In this document: positions 1-5,903 of the stretch, piece by piece
Layout of the letters: each line of letters starts with the position of its first letter
How positions within the stretch are numbered: the first letter of the stretch is position 1
The notes under the pieces: model-generated
Databases searched by the model: none
Seen by the model: only the letters and a program-made list of their open reading frames with translations
What the model was told of the DNA's origin: nothing
NCBI GenBank assembly: GCA_002427465.1
Contig: DIRC01000019.1
Coordinates: 3,917 to 10,870 of the forward strand
Length of the DNA stretch: 6,954 bases
Reading direction: 5' to 3'
Source of the DNA: Clostridiales bacterium UBA5446
GTDB taxonomy: Bacteria; Bacillota; Clostridia; Oscillospirales; Oscillospiraceae
Made by a program: the position numbers and the translations under genes

Positions 1-102
1 GCCCAGCAGAACCAGAAAGCCCTTGCCTATGGCGCCTTTCACCGCGCCGCCGATTTCCACCGACGCGGAATCGACCCTTGTCACGACCGCTCTCATAAAC
101 AT
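1..102 (-). CDS. dtd: D-aminoacyl-tRNA deacylase, N-terminal part (runs off left edge)
   Basis: The minus strand from 102 encodes 34 codons reading MFMRAVVTRVDSASVEIGG and onward to GKGFLVLLG at the window edge. This matches the start of the DTD family (typical opening MRAVVQRV...ASV...G, then IGxGLLVLLG). The enzyme is cytosolic and hydrolyses D-amino acids (and Gly from tRNA-Ala) mischarged onto tRNA, so it is a translation proofreading factor. The catalytic Gly-cisPro region lies outside the window. Two in-frame ATGs are possible. The one at 102 sits about 6 nt after a GGAAGG motif, while the one at 96 gives the usual family N-terminus but with about 12 nt spacing. The gene begins 36 bp after the rel stop on the same strand, so it is probably the third gene of the recJ–rel–dtd operon. 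The identification is firm; only the exact start is uncertain. Confidence 0.88.
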   Translation of the reverse strand, partial: MFMRAVVTRVDSASVEIGGAVKGAIGKGFLVLLG

Positions 103-138
103 CCCGTTCCTTCCGCATCTTTTCTTTTTCCGCGCCCT

Positions 139-2361
139 TTAGTTTCCTCCGCGCTTGACCTCGATCACGCCGCGGATCATGCCCAGCTTGTTGATGATCG
201 CCCTCAGCTCGTCCATATTCCTGACCTCCAGGGTCACAATAGCCGTGGACTGGTCGTTGCCCAGATCGCGGGCGTTGAGCTCCCTGACCTTGGCGTTCAG
301 GGAATTAAGGACGGTTGCCACATCCATGATGAGACCGCCCCGCTCCTTTGCCAGGATATTCAGCGTCGCCATATACAGATCCGTGGTATTTTCAGCCCAC
401 GATACGTTTATCCAGCGGCCCTCCGTTCCCGGAGATACCCGCTGTTTCTGATAATTCACACAGCCGGTGCGATGGATCGACACTCCGGCCCCCCGGGTAA
501 TAAATCCGATGATTTCATCCCCCGGCACAGGGGAACAGCATCGGGAAAACCTGATAAGGCAATTGTCCAGCCCCTCGACCAGCACGCCGTGAACCGCCTT
601 TGGGGGCTTTAGCGTGCGCCGCTCCGCCGCCTCATTTATCCGGTCCAGCACCGTTTTTCTTTCGGTTTTCTTGATCTTCTGCAGCTCGTCCTTGGCTCTG
701 TTTGCGGCGCGTGTCGCCGTCTGCCCCCCATATCCGATTGCGGCGTATAAATCCTCCAGGGAAGGCACGGAGAATTTTTTAAGGATGTTCTGGAGAACTT
801 CCTCATCAAGAATCTCGGCGGGGGCAATGCCGCCGCGCCGAAGCTCGGCCTCAAACATCTCGCGCCCACGCTGAATGTTCTCCTCCCGCTTTTCCCGCTT
901 GAACCACTGCTTGATCTTTGTGCGGGTGGCCCCGCTCTTGGCCAGGGTCAGCCAGTCCCGGCTTGGGCCGGGGGCGGATTTAGACGTGCGCACCTCCACA
1001 ATGTCGCCGTTTTTCAGAATATGGCTGAAGGTCACGATACGGCCGTTTACCAGTGCGCCCACCATGCTGTTGCCCACGCCGGAATGGATCGCATAGGCAA
1101 AGTCTATTGGCGTGGCGCCGGCGGGCAGGTTGATCACGTCCCCTCCGGGCGTAAAGACGAACACCTCGTCTGAGAACATGTCGATTTTCAGGCTGTGCAC
1201 AAAATCCTGCGCGTCGGTCTCCTGCTGGGTTTCCAGCAGGCGGCGGACCCAGGCAAACTTCTCCTCGTCGCCCCCCTTGACGCCCTGATCCCCGGTTTTA
1301 TATTTCCAGTGGGCGGCAACGCCATATTCCGCGGTGTGGTGCATCTCCCAGGTTCGTATCTGTACCTCAAACGGGATGCCCTCGGTGCCGATAACCGTGG
1401 TATGGACGCTCTGATAGCCGTTGGGCTTGGGCGTGGAGATATAATCCTTGAACCGCCCGGGCATCGGTTTATACATATCGTGTATCATCCCCAGGGCATT
1501 ATAGCAATCCGGTATGTTGTCTACAATGACCCGGAAGGCGCAGAGGTCGAATATCCCGCTGATATCCAGCTGCTGGGCATACATCTTCCGGTATATGCTG
1601 TAAATATGCTTGATCCGGCCGTATACGGTGGCTTTGACGCCTTCCTCGTCCATGCGGTTCTGAATCTGCTTCTCGACCTTATCCATAAAGCCGGACAGGG
1701 TTTCCATTCGCCGGCCCAGGGTTTCCGTAATCTCCTGGTAACCCACCCGGTCCAGATACAGGAGAGCCAGGTCCTCCAGCTCCCATTTCATCTTCTGCAT
1801 CCCCAGCCTATGGGCGATTGGGGCGTAGATTTCCATCGTCTCCGCAGATTTGATCAGCTGCTTTTCTTCCGTCTGGAATTCCAGGGTGCGCATGTTGTGC
1901 AGGCGGTCCGCGATCTTGATGATGATCACACGGATATCCTTGGCCATGGCGATCAGCATTTTCCGGAGGTTTTCCGCCTGCTCCTCCTCATGGCTTGTAT
2001 ATTGCACGCGGGTCAGCTTGGTGACGCCCTCGACAATCCCCGCCACCGGGGCGCCGAATTGCTTCTTGACGTCCTCATAGGTCAGCTCCGTGTCTTCGAT
2101 CACGTCGTGCAGAAGGGCGGCGATCACGGAATCCTCATCCATCCCCTGCTCCAGAATGATTTCCGCCGTTGCCACGCTGTGGGAGACATATGGCGATCCG
2201 TCGCGCCGCTTCTGAGAAGCGTGGGCTTTTTTGGCGCATTCGTAAGCGGCACGGATGCGGTCGATGTTCATACTGATATTTCCGGACTTGATCTTGCTTT
2301 CCAGCTTCTCGAACATGGCGTCCGGCTCCACGATTCTCTCCTCGGTTTTTTCCGGCTCCAT
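139..2361 (-). CDS. rel: Bifunctional (p)ppGpp synthetase/hydrolase, RelA/SpoT family
   Basis: This is a full-length long RSH enzyme of the stringent response; 740 aa is normal for Firmicute Rel. Residues are numbered from the ATG at 2361. The N-terminal HD hydrolase domain has H61, the HD pair 85-86, the ED pair 89-90 and D152 in the KIADRLHNM motif, so ppGpp hydrolysis should be intact. The synthetase domain carries RFKD (303-306), the RxKD signature of bifunctional enzymes rather than the ExDD of monofunctional RelA, plus YQSVH (316-320) and EVQIRT (332-337). A TGS domain follows at about 397-460, then a linker, the Cys pair 608-609 with H630 and C634 (zinc-finger-like domain), and an ACT domain at about 664-737. 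The protein makes and degrades (p)ppGpp from GTP/GDP and ATP, acting on ribosomes during amino-acid starvation. A GTG four codons upstream (2373) is possible, but the ATG has a far better ribosome binding site. The gene starts 18 bp after the recJ stop, so the two are co-transcribed and probably coupled. Confidence 0.96.
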   Translation of the reverse strand: MEPEKTEERIVEPDAMFEKLESKIKSGNISMNIDRIRAAYECAKKAHASQKRRDGSPYVSHSVATAEIILEQGMDEDSVIAALLHDVIEDTELTYEDVKKQFGAPVAGIVEGVTKLTRVQYTSHEEEQAENLRKMLIAMAKDIRVIIIKIADRLHNMRTLEFQTEEKQLIKSAETMEIYAPIAHRLGMQKMKWELEDLALLYLDRVGYQEITETLGRRMETLSGFMDKVEKQIQNRMDEEGVKATVYGRIKHIYSIYRKMYAQQLDISGIFDLCAFRVIVDNIPDCYNALGMIHDMYKPMPGRFKDYISTPKPNGYQSVHTTVIGTEGIPFEVQIRTWEMHHTAEYGVAAHWKYKTGDQGVKGGDEEKFAWVRRLLETQQETDAQDFVHSLKIDMFSDEVFVFTPGGDVINLPAGATPIDFAYAIHSGVGNSMVGALVNGRIVTFSHILKNGDIVEVRTSKSAPGPSRDWLTLAKSGATRTKIKQWFKREKREENIQRGREMFEAELRRGGIAPAEILDEEVLQNILKKFSVPSLEDLYAAIGYGGQTATRAANRAKDELQKIKKTERKTVLDRINEAAERRTLKPPKAVHGVLVEGLDNCLIRFSRCCSPVPGDEIIGFITRGAGVSIHRTGCVNYQKQRVSPGTEGRWINVSWAENTTDLYMATLNILAKERGGLIMDVATVLNSLNAKVRELNARDLGNDQSTAIVTLEVRNMDELRAIINKLGMIRGVIEVKRGGN

Positions 2362-2369
2362 CTGGTCTC

Positions 2370-2375
2370 TCACCT
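2370..2375 (-). promoter_or_regulatory. Ribosome binding site that decides the rel start
   Basis: The minus strand reads AGGTGA, then 8 nt, then ATG at 2361. AGGTGA is a six-base match to the 3' part of the AAGGAGGTGA Shine-Dalgarno consensus. The alternative GTG start at 2373 overlaps this site and has only an AAAGG motif about 3 nt upstream, which is too close. The ATG is therefore preferred. Confidence 0.6.
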
Positions 2376-2379
2376 ACCT

Positions 2380-4407
2380 TTATAAGTATCTGTTTCTGCA
2401 GCCTTTTAGTGCCTTCCATAGAGGCGAACCGTCCAGATTCGCCTTCCCCTCCCGCTTTAGCGCCTCCGCCCGGAAGCGTTCGCCGTCCCAGCTGAGAATC
2501 GTCAGCCCCTCCGCTTCCATGATCCTGAGGCAGACGACCAGCGTCGCCGCGCGCATCCCTGAGGGCGCGAGGGCCTCAATCCCGGCCAGCCGGCCGCCGA
2601 CGCTTCCGCCGCTTTTCTCCAGCCAGCGCCAAACGCTCACAAAATCCCTCCTGGAGGGGCAAAGTCCGGCGGCCTCCCAGGGTTCCGGGCTTTCCCCGTC
2701 CAGAAGCTTACGGCAAAGCTCCAGGGAATCCGCCGGCCTCAGATCCGTCAGTTGAAGCTGCAGCGACCGTCTTCCCCGAAATTCGTTTATTCTCGGATAG
2801 AACGCGGCGTCCACCCGGTCTCCTTCGGAGACGCCAAGCTCCTGCATGGTGCTGGAAAACAGCACGCAGCCGAGGCCGGCCTGCTCTTTTTTAAGGTTTA
2901 TCCGCAGATGCTTGCCCCCGCCTATGGCCGTGGCCCTTTCCATAACCAGCTCGGGCATATAGAAGACGGGCCTTGGGTTGCCGTTTCCGTACGGCTCCAT
3001 CTGCTCCAGCGCCGCCACGCCCTCAACGGTCAGCAGGCTTGGATCGTCAATGCGCATATCGCATTCCAGGGCGGGGACGGCCGCCGACGGATTCCGATCA
3101 TAATATGCCCTCAGCGCCGCGCGGAAATCTGCCACCCTGTCCCGCCGTATGGTCAGACCGGCGGCAAGGGCATGCCCGCCGTAACTTACCAGGCAGTCCG
3201 AGCAGGCTGACAAGGCGTCAAACAGGTTGAACCCGCCAAAGCTCCGGCAGGAGCCCTTGCCCGTCTCCCCGTCCATGCAGATCATAACCGCCGGCAGCAT
3301 AAATTCATCCGCGAGCTTCGAAGCCGCTATCCCGGCAACGCCCTGGTGCCAGCTTTCGCTGACCAGAATGATTGGCGCGGACGGCGGCGACTGCCGGAGC
3401 ATCTCATGGGCTTCTTCCCATATCCTGTGCTCCAGTTCCTGCCGCACCCTGTTCAGGCGGCAGAGCTCCTCCGCCAGAAGGGCGGCCTCGGCCTCGTCCT
3501 CCGTCATGAGCAGCCGAACCGCTATGTCCGCTTTTCCAAGCCGTCCCGCGGCATTGATCCGCGGCGCCAGCGTGAATCCGACGGTGGCGGCGGTTATGGG
3601 CCTTCCCTGGACTCCCGCCTCTGCAAGAAGCGCGCGTATTCCGGGCCGCGAGGATGACGACAGCATCTCCAGGCCGCGCTTAACGATGTATCTGTTCTCG
3701 CCGGTCAGGGACATCACGTCCGCCACGGTGCCGGCTGCCACCAAATCGGCATATTCCGAGAGGATGCGGTTCTGATCCCCGTCCACGGTGCCGAGCAGCT
3801 TGAAGGCGACGCCCACGCCGGCCAGTTCCTTATATGGGTACGGACAGTCGTGGCGCTTGGGGTCCACCACCGCGCAGGCCTCCGGCAGCGCGGCTGCGCC
3901 GCATTCATGATGATCTGTGATGACCATGTCCACACCCAGTTTTTTAGCGTGGGCAGCCTCCTGGACGGCCGTTATCCCGCAGTCCACCGTGATGATCAGC
4001 GTCGCCCCCCGGGCTGCGATGCTGTCTATGGCAGCGGTATTCAGCCCGTATCCTTCCTCTATCCGGTCAGGTATATACGGAAGGCATCGGATGCCTTTCG
4101 CCCGCAGATATCCCGCAACAACGCATGACGCGGTAATGCCGTCAACGTCATAATCGCCGAAAACCGCGATCGTTTCCTTGTGATGGATTGCGGCGCGTAC
4201 ACGCTCCGCCGCTTTTCCCATATCCGCCATCAGCATCGGATCGCCCAGAAGCGTCTCGCCGCCGTAAAGGAAGCGTTCCGCCGCCTCCGGCGTTTCCATT
4301 CCGCGTCTTTTGAGCAGAGCTGCCAGCAGCGGCGGATAGCCGGCTTCCGTCAGCCGCGGGGAAACTTCCGCCGCCTGCCGCGGAACGCGCCATTTGCTGT
4401 ATCTCAT
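2380..4407 (-). CDS. recJ: Single-stranded-DNA-specific 5'-3' exonuclease RecJ
   Basis: This 675-aa protein belongs to the DHH/DHHA1 phosphoesterase superfamily. RecJ degrades single-stranded DNA 5' to 3' with Mn2+ or Mg2+ in RecF-pathway recombination, mismatch repair and base-excision repair. Metal-binding motifs are in order and intact: DYDVDG (85-90), VDCG (141-144), DHH (165-167), the DP of VVDPKRHDCPYP (182-183) and AGTVADVMSL (225-234). RINAAGRLG (283-291) follows. The DHHA1 part has SWHQGVAGIAASKL (352-365) and SYGGHALAAGL (408-418). An OB-fold-like region (about 445-560) and a RecJ C-terminal domain (about 560-675) complete the form usual in Firmicutes. The ATG at 4407 is preceded by GGAG with 6 nt spacing, and no upstream in-frame alternative is better supported. 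It is the first gene of the minus-strand operon, with its own promoter at 4445-4473. All catalytic motifs are present, so it should be active. Confidence 0.96.
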   Translation of the reverse strand: MRYSKWRVPRQAAEVSPRLTEAGYPPLLAALLKRRGMETPEAAERFLYGGETLLGDPMLMADMGKAAERVRAAIHHKETIAVFGDYDVDGITASCVVAGYLRAKGIRCLPYIPDRIEEGYGLNTAAIDSIAARGATLIITVDCGITAVQEAAHAKKLGVDMVITDHHECGAAALPEACAVVDPKRHDCPYPYKELAGVGVAFKLLGTVDGDQNRILSEYADLVAAGTVADVMSLTGENRYIVKRGLEMLSSSSRPGIRALLAEAGVQGRPITAATVGFTLAPRINAAGRLGKADIAVRLLMTEDEAEAALLAEELCRLNRVRQELEHRIWEEAHEMLRQSPPSAPIILVSESWHQGVAGIAASKLADEFMLPAVMICMDGETGKGSCRSFGGFNLFDALSACSDCLVSYGGHALAAGLTIRRDRVADFRAALRAYYDRNPSAAVPALECDMRIDDPSLLTVEGVAALEQMEPYGNGNPRPVFYMPELVMERATAIGGGKHLRINLKKEQAGLGCVLFSSTMQELGVSEGDRVDAAFYPRINEFRGRRSLQLQLTDLRPADSLELCRKLLDGESPEPWEAAGLCPSRRDFVSVWRWLEKSGGSVGGRLAGIEALAPSGMRAATLVVCLRIMEAEGLTILSWDGERFRAEALKREGKANLDGSPLWKALKGCRNRYL

Positions 4408-4421
4408 TCCTTACTCCAAAC

Positions 4422-4442
4422 TACTACATTTATAGTAATGTA
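4422..4442. promoter_or_regulatory. Operator-like dyad at the recJ transcription start
   Basis: The plus strand at 4422-4437 reads TACTACATTTATAGTA, an imperfect 16-bp palindrome in which 6 of 8 base pairs are symmetric. An overlapping perfect dyad, TACATT-N6-AATGTA, spans 4425-4442. Both sit just downstream of the recJ -10, at about -4 to +17 of the predicted start, an ideal place for a repressor. The first matches 14 of 16 positions of the staphylococcal BlaI/MecI operator as I remember it (TACTACATATGTAGTA). This is similarity by eye only, and no repressor gene lies in the window. Confidence 0.35.
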
Positions 4443-4444
4443 TT

Positions 4445-4473
4445 ATTTTATCAAAAACACTGTGCATTGGCAA
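4445..4473 (-). promoter_or_regulatory. Sigma-A-like promoter of the recJ–rel–dtd operon
   Basis: On the minus strand a -35 TTGCCA (4468-4473) is separated by 17 bp from a -10 TAAAAT (4445-4450). The -10 is preceded by TGA, giving an extended -10 (TGn). Transcription would start near 4438, leaving a leader of about 30 nt before the recJ ATG at 4407. It is the only well-matched promoter seen in front of the operon. A competing weaker reading using TTGATA exists a few bases downstream. Confidence 0.6.
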
Positions 4474-4490
4474 GTATCAATCCCTTTCCT

Positions 4491-4506
4491 GAAAAAGTGG
4501 TTTTTC
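4491..4506. repeat. Small inverted repeat in the divergent intergenic region
   Basis: GAAAAA-GTGG-TTTTTC forms a 6-bp stem with a 4-nt loop, directly followed by the palindrome GGCGCC (4507-4512). It lies between the two divergent promoters, outside both cores. It could be a minor hairpin with no function. The rest of 4480-4620 shows no gene or clear signal. Confidence 0.3.
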
Positions 4507-4622
4507 GGCGCCGCCAAACATTTCCTTGTGGGATGGGAAACCGAACGGTATTTGCCCCGTTTCCGCAAATCCCTGCGCCGTTTTTTGTCGCCATGCGCCA
4601 AATCCGCTGGAATAACTTACAT

Positions 4623-4651
4623 TTGAACCCCGGCTTCTGAGGCTTTATAAT
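4623..4651 (+). promoter_or_regulatory. Sigma-A-like promoter of the LysM/CAP gene
   Basis: A -35 TTGAAC (4623-4628) is followed after 17 bp by a perfect -10 TATAAT (4646-4651). Transcription should start near 4658, giving a leader of about 24 nt. The ribosome binding site AAGGGGG (4668-4674) stands 7 nt before the ATG at 4682. The consensus -10 implies vegetative rather than sporulation-specific expression. Confidence 0.7.
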
Positions 4652-4681
4652 ATCCCCATCTCAATATAAGGGGGTTTCCAT

Positions 4682-5293
4682 ATGAAAAGCAAACGCCTGT
4701 TTGCCACGTTCCTCATCGTTTTCGCCCTGTGTTTCAGCCTCGCGGTATCCGCGGCGGCCGATGGTTCATACACCGTGGTATCCGGAGATTCACTCTGGAA
4801 GATTGCCGCAAAGAATCAGGTCGGGGTGAGTGAACTCATTGTCGCTAACCCGCAGCTGCGCAATCCCGATCTCATTTATCCGGGCGACAAAATCCTGATC
4901 CCTTCGGTCAGCGCCTCGGTTCGCGAATATGAGAAAGAGGTTGTCAGGCTGGTGAACGTGGAAAGGGCCAAGTACGGCCTGGGCGCACTGACGGAAAACT
5001 GGGAGCTTTCGCGCATAGCCCGCTACAAGTCCCAGGATATGCATGACGTGGGCTACTTTTCCCACACCAGCCCTACATACGGCTCGCCCTTTACCATGAT
5101 TAAAAACTTCGGCCTTACCTACAGATCCGCAGGTGAGAACATCGCCTACGGCTACCGTACGCCCAGTGACGTGGTCACCGGCTGGATGAATTCTCCCGGG
5201 CACAGGGCCAACATCCTCAACGGCAGCTTTAAGCAGATCGGCGTCGGATATGTTGCCGACGGAAACTACTGGACCCAGATGTTTATCGGCTGA
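4682..5293 (+). CDS. Secreted LysM-domain and CAP-domain (YkwD/SafA-like) protein
   Basis: The 203-aa protein has a classic signal peptide: K/R-rich start, hydrophobic core at residues 6-22 and cleavage likely after AVSAAA near 24-26. One LysM domain (30-74) follows, from YTVVSGDSLWKIA to NPDLIYPGDKILIPS; this fold binds peptidoglycan or spore-cortex glycan. The rest (about 82-203) is a CAP/SCP domain (PF00188 type) with NVERAKYGL (92-100), FSH with H128, GENIA with E152, and SPGHRANIL with H174, the conserved cavity residues. Bacterial LysM-CAP proteins of this size are widespread in Clostridia and are often annotated as spore-coat SafA-like or YkwD-like, but their biochemical activity is largely unknown. 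The protein is probably exported and wall-associated. The gene stands alone, divergent from recJ, with its own promoter and a downstream hairpin. Family assignment is firm and the exact role open. Confidence 0.93.
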   Translation: MKSKRLFATFLIVFALCFSLAVSAAADGSYTVVSGDSLWKIAAKNQVGVSELIVANPQLRNPDLIYPGDKILIPSVSASVREYEKEVVRLVNVERAKYGLGALTENWELSRIARYKSQDMHDVGYFSHTSPTYGSPFTMIKNFGLTYRSAGENIAYGYRTPSDVVTGWMNSPGHRANILNGSFKQIGVGYVADGNYWTQMFIG

Positions 5294-5308
5294 GCCGGTC
5301 ATCCGCAC

Positions 5309-5336
5309 AGGGCCCGCTCCTTCCGGAGCGGGCCCT
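5309..5336 (+). terminator. Strong GC-rich hairpin ending the LysM/CAP transcript
   Basis: A perfect 12-bp stem, AGGGCCCGCTCC (5309-5320) paired with GGAGCGGGCCCT (5325-5336), closes a TTCC loop and begins 15 bp after the stop codon. Position and strength fit an intrinsic terminator, but only TCTCC follows, so the U-tract is poor. It could also work as an RNA 3'-end stabiliser or need a factor. Confidence 0.65.
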
Positions 5337-5391
5337 CTCCGCGCCGGAAGGAGGGCATAAAATTTTCGCCTGTCTCATGGCCGGATGCCGC

Positions 5392-5420
5392 TTGACATCC
5401 GCCCCGGCCGGTGTTAACAT
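5392..5420 (+). promoter_or_regulatory. Promoter of tRNA-Leu
   Basis: A perfect consensus -35 TTGACA (5392-5397), a 17-bp spacer and a -10 TAACAT (5415-5420) with TGT just before it (extended -10) lie upstream of the tRNA. Transcription would start near 5427, about 19 nt before the mature 5' end. This is a strong stable-RNA type promoter in GC-rich host-like DNA. Confidence 0.75.
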
Positions 5421-5445
5421 TTACTAACCATAAACGCAATTTTTT

Positions 5446-5531
5446 GCCGGTGTGGCGGAACAGGCAGACGCCCGGGACTTAAAATCCCGTGGGTAGCGAT
5501 ACCCGTACCGGTTCGATTCCGGTCGCCGGCA
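5446..5531 (+). tRNA. trnL-UAA: tRNA-Leu, anticodon UAA
   Basis: This 86-nt class II tRNA reads UUA (and UUG by wobble) leucine codons. The acceptor stem GCCGGTG (5446-5452) pairs with CGCCGGC (5524-5530), including one G·U. The anticodon stem CGGGA/TCCCG flanks the loop CTTAAAA, with anticodon TAA at 5480-5482. A long variable arm (GGGTA-GCGA-TACCC) and the T arm ACCGG-TTCGATT-CCGGT are complete. The discriminator is A5531, as expected for tRNA-Leu, and CCA is not encoded. The sharp change to AT-rich DNA begins right after its 3' end. Confidence 0.95.
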
Positions 5532-5558
5532 TTATCCTATGAGTAATTCATATTGACT

Positions 5559-5609
5559 ATTGACATGTGAACTAATTGCAGTTCACTTTGTTTCATTCGA
5601 AGTGTCAAT
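5559..5609. repeat. Nested inverted repeats between the two tRNAs; the inner one may be a tRNA-Leu terminator
   Basis: The outer arms ATTGACA (5559-5565) and TGTCAAT (5603-5609) enclose an inner perfect repeat, GTGAACT (5567-5573) with AGTTCAC (5580-5586), loop AATTGC. The inner hairpin is followed on the plus strand by TTTGTTTCATT, a U-rich tail, so it could act as the intrinsic terminator of tRNA-Leu. The outer pair may be chance or part of an attachment or operator site. The remainder of the 125-bp spacer is AT-rich and holds no gene. Confidence 0.45.
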
Positions 5610-5620
5610 TACCATAGAAT
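5592..5620 (+). promoter_or_regulatory. Weak candidate promoter for tRNA-Arg
   Basis: A -10 TAGAAT (5615-5620) lies 17 bp after a poor -35 TTCATT (5592-5597), with a predicted start about 30 nt before tRNA-Arg. The -35 matches only three consensus positions. Read-through from the strong tRNA-Leu promoter is the alternative. Confidence 0.25.
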
Positions 5621-5656
5621 ATATCGTTATCCAGAGAATGAAATGTAATTTATTAT

Positions 5657-5730
5657 GTGTGCTTAGCTCAGCTGGATAGAGCGTCTGGCTACGGACCAGA
5701 AGGTCGGGGGTTCGAATCCTCTAGCACACG
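5657..5730 (+). tRNA. trnR-ACG: tRNA-Arg, anticodon ACG
   Basis: This 74-nt tRNA has acceptor stem GTGTGCT (5657-5663) pairing perfectly with AGCACAC (5723-5729) and discriminator G5730. The D arm is GCTC...GAGC. The anticodon stem TCTGG/CCAGA flanks loop CTACGGA with anticodon ACG at 5691-5693; the A is expected to be edited to inosine, so it reads CGU, CGC and CGA. The T arm is GGGGG-TTCGAAT-CCTCT with two G·U pairs. CCA is not encoded. It sits inside the AT-rich part of the window, after tRNA-Leu on the same strand, and is followed by a strong terminator. Confidence 0.95.
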
Positions 5731-5741
5731 CTTCAATCATG

Positions 5742-5781
5742 GTTTTTACCTATCCGTTTTGAGTAGGTAAAAACTTTTTTT
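5742..5781 (+). terminator. Intrinsic terminator after tRNA-Arg
   Basis: A perfect 11-bp stem, GTTTTTACCTA (5742-5752) with TAGGTAAAAAC (5764-5774), has an 11-nt loop and is followed directly by seven T residues (5775-5781). It begins 12 nt after the tRNA, which fits it ending the tRNA transcript. Confidence 0.9.
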
Positions 5782-5802
5782 GTATTATCAAAGAATAAAG
5801 AG

Positions 5803-5817
5803 TCTGCCATAGGCAGA
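5803..5817. repeat. Short hairpin upstream of the HAAS gene
   Basis: TCTGCC-ATA-GGCAGA forms a 6-bp stem with a 3-nt loop. It lies between the tRNA-Arg terminator and the promoter of the next gene, so it is probably not in the mRNA. Its role is unknown. Confidence 0.3.
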
Positions 5818-5850
5818 ATTGAAATAGGAAGATAAGAAACTGAATTGAGG

Positions 5851-5879
5851 TTTACGATTAATATAGGGTATGATATTAT
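5851..5879 (+). promoter_or_regulatory. Candidate promoter of the HAAS-domain gene
   Basis: The -35 TTTACG (5851-5856), 17-bp spacer and -10 TATTAT (5874-5879) with an upstream TGA (extended -10) place the start near 5886, which would fall at or inside the ribosome binding site. A second overlapping reading, TTGAGG (5845-5850), 18 bp and TATGAT (5869-5874), would start near 5881. Either way the leader is very short, and which one is used cannot be decided by eye. Confidence 0.45.
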
Positions 5880-5884
5880 TGGAC

Positions 5885-5892
5885 AAAGGAGG
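5885..5892 (+). promoter_or_regulatory. Ribosome binding site of the HAAS gene, with long spacing
   Basis: AAAGGAGG stands 11 nt before the ATG at 5904, longer than the usual 6-9 nt. Another ATG at 5897 lies only 4 nt from it but opens a 20-codon dead-end frame. The chosen start gives the conserved family N-terminus, so the frame is certain despite the odd spacing. Confidence 0.6.
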
Positions 5893-5903
5893 TTGAATGC
5901 TTA

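Noticed and set aside
1195..2385. 396-codon open frame on the plus strand antisense to rel
   Set aside because: It lies wholly opposite the intact, highly conserved rel gene in GC-rich DNA where stop codons are rare. The translation shows no recognisable domain and no ribosome binding site was identified.
3227..3775. 182-codon plus-strand frame antisense to recJ
   Set aside because: It is an antisense shadow of recJ catalytic motifs; the Ser/Arg/Ala-rich low-complexity product is typical of such shadows.
4790..5308. 172-codon minus-strand frame opposite the LysM/CAP gene
   Set aside because: The plus-strand gene has a signal peptide, LysM and CAP motifs, promoter and ribosome binding site; the antisense frame has none of these.
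5377..5427. 16-codon frame before tRNA-Leu
   Set aside because: It overlaps the tRNA promoter and lacks a properly spaced ribosome binding site.
5567..5586. CRP-like site (GTGA...TCAC)
   Set aside because: The half-sites are 12 bp apart instead of the required 6-8 bp, and a terminator hairpin explains the symmetry better.
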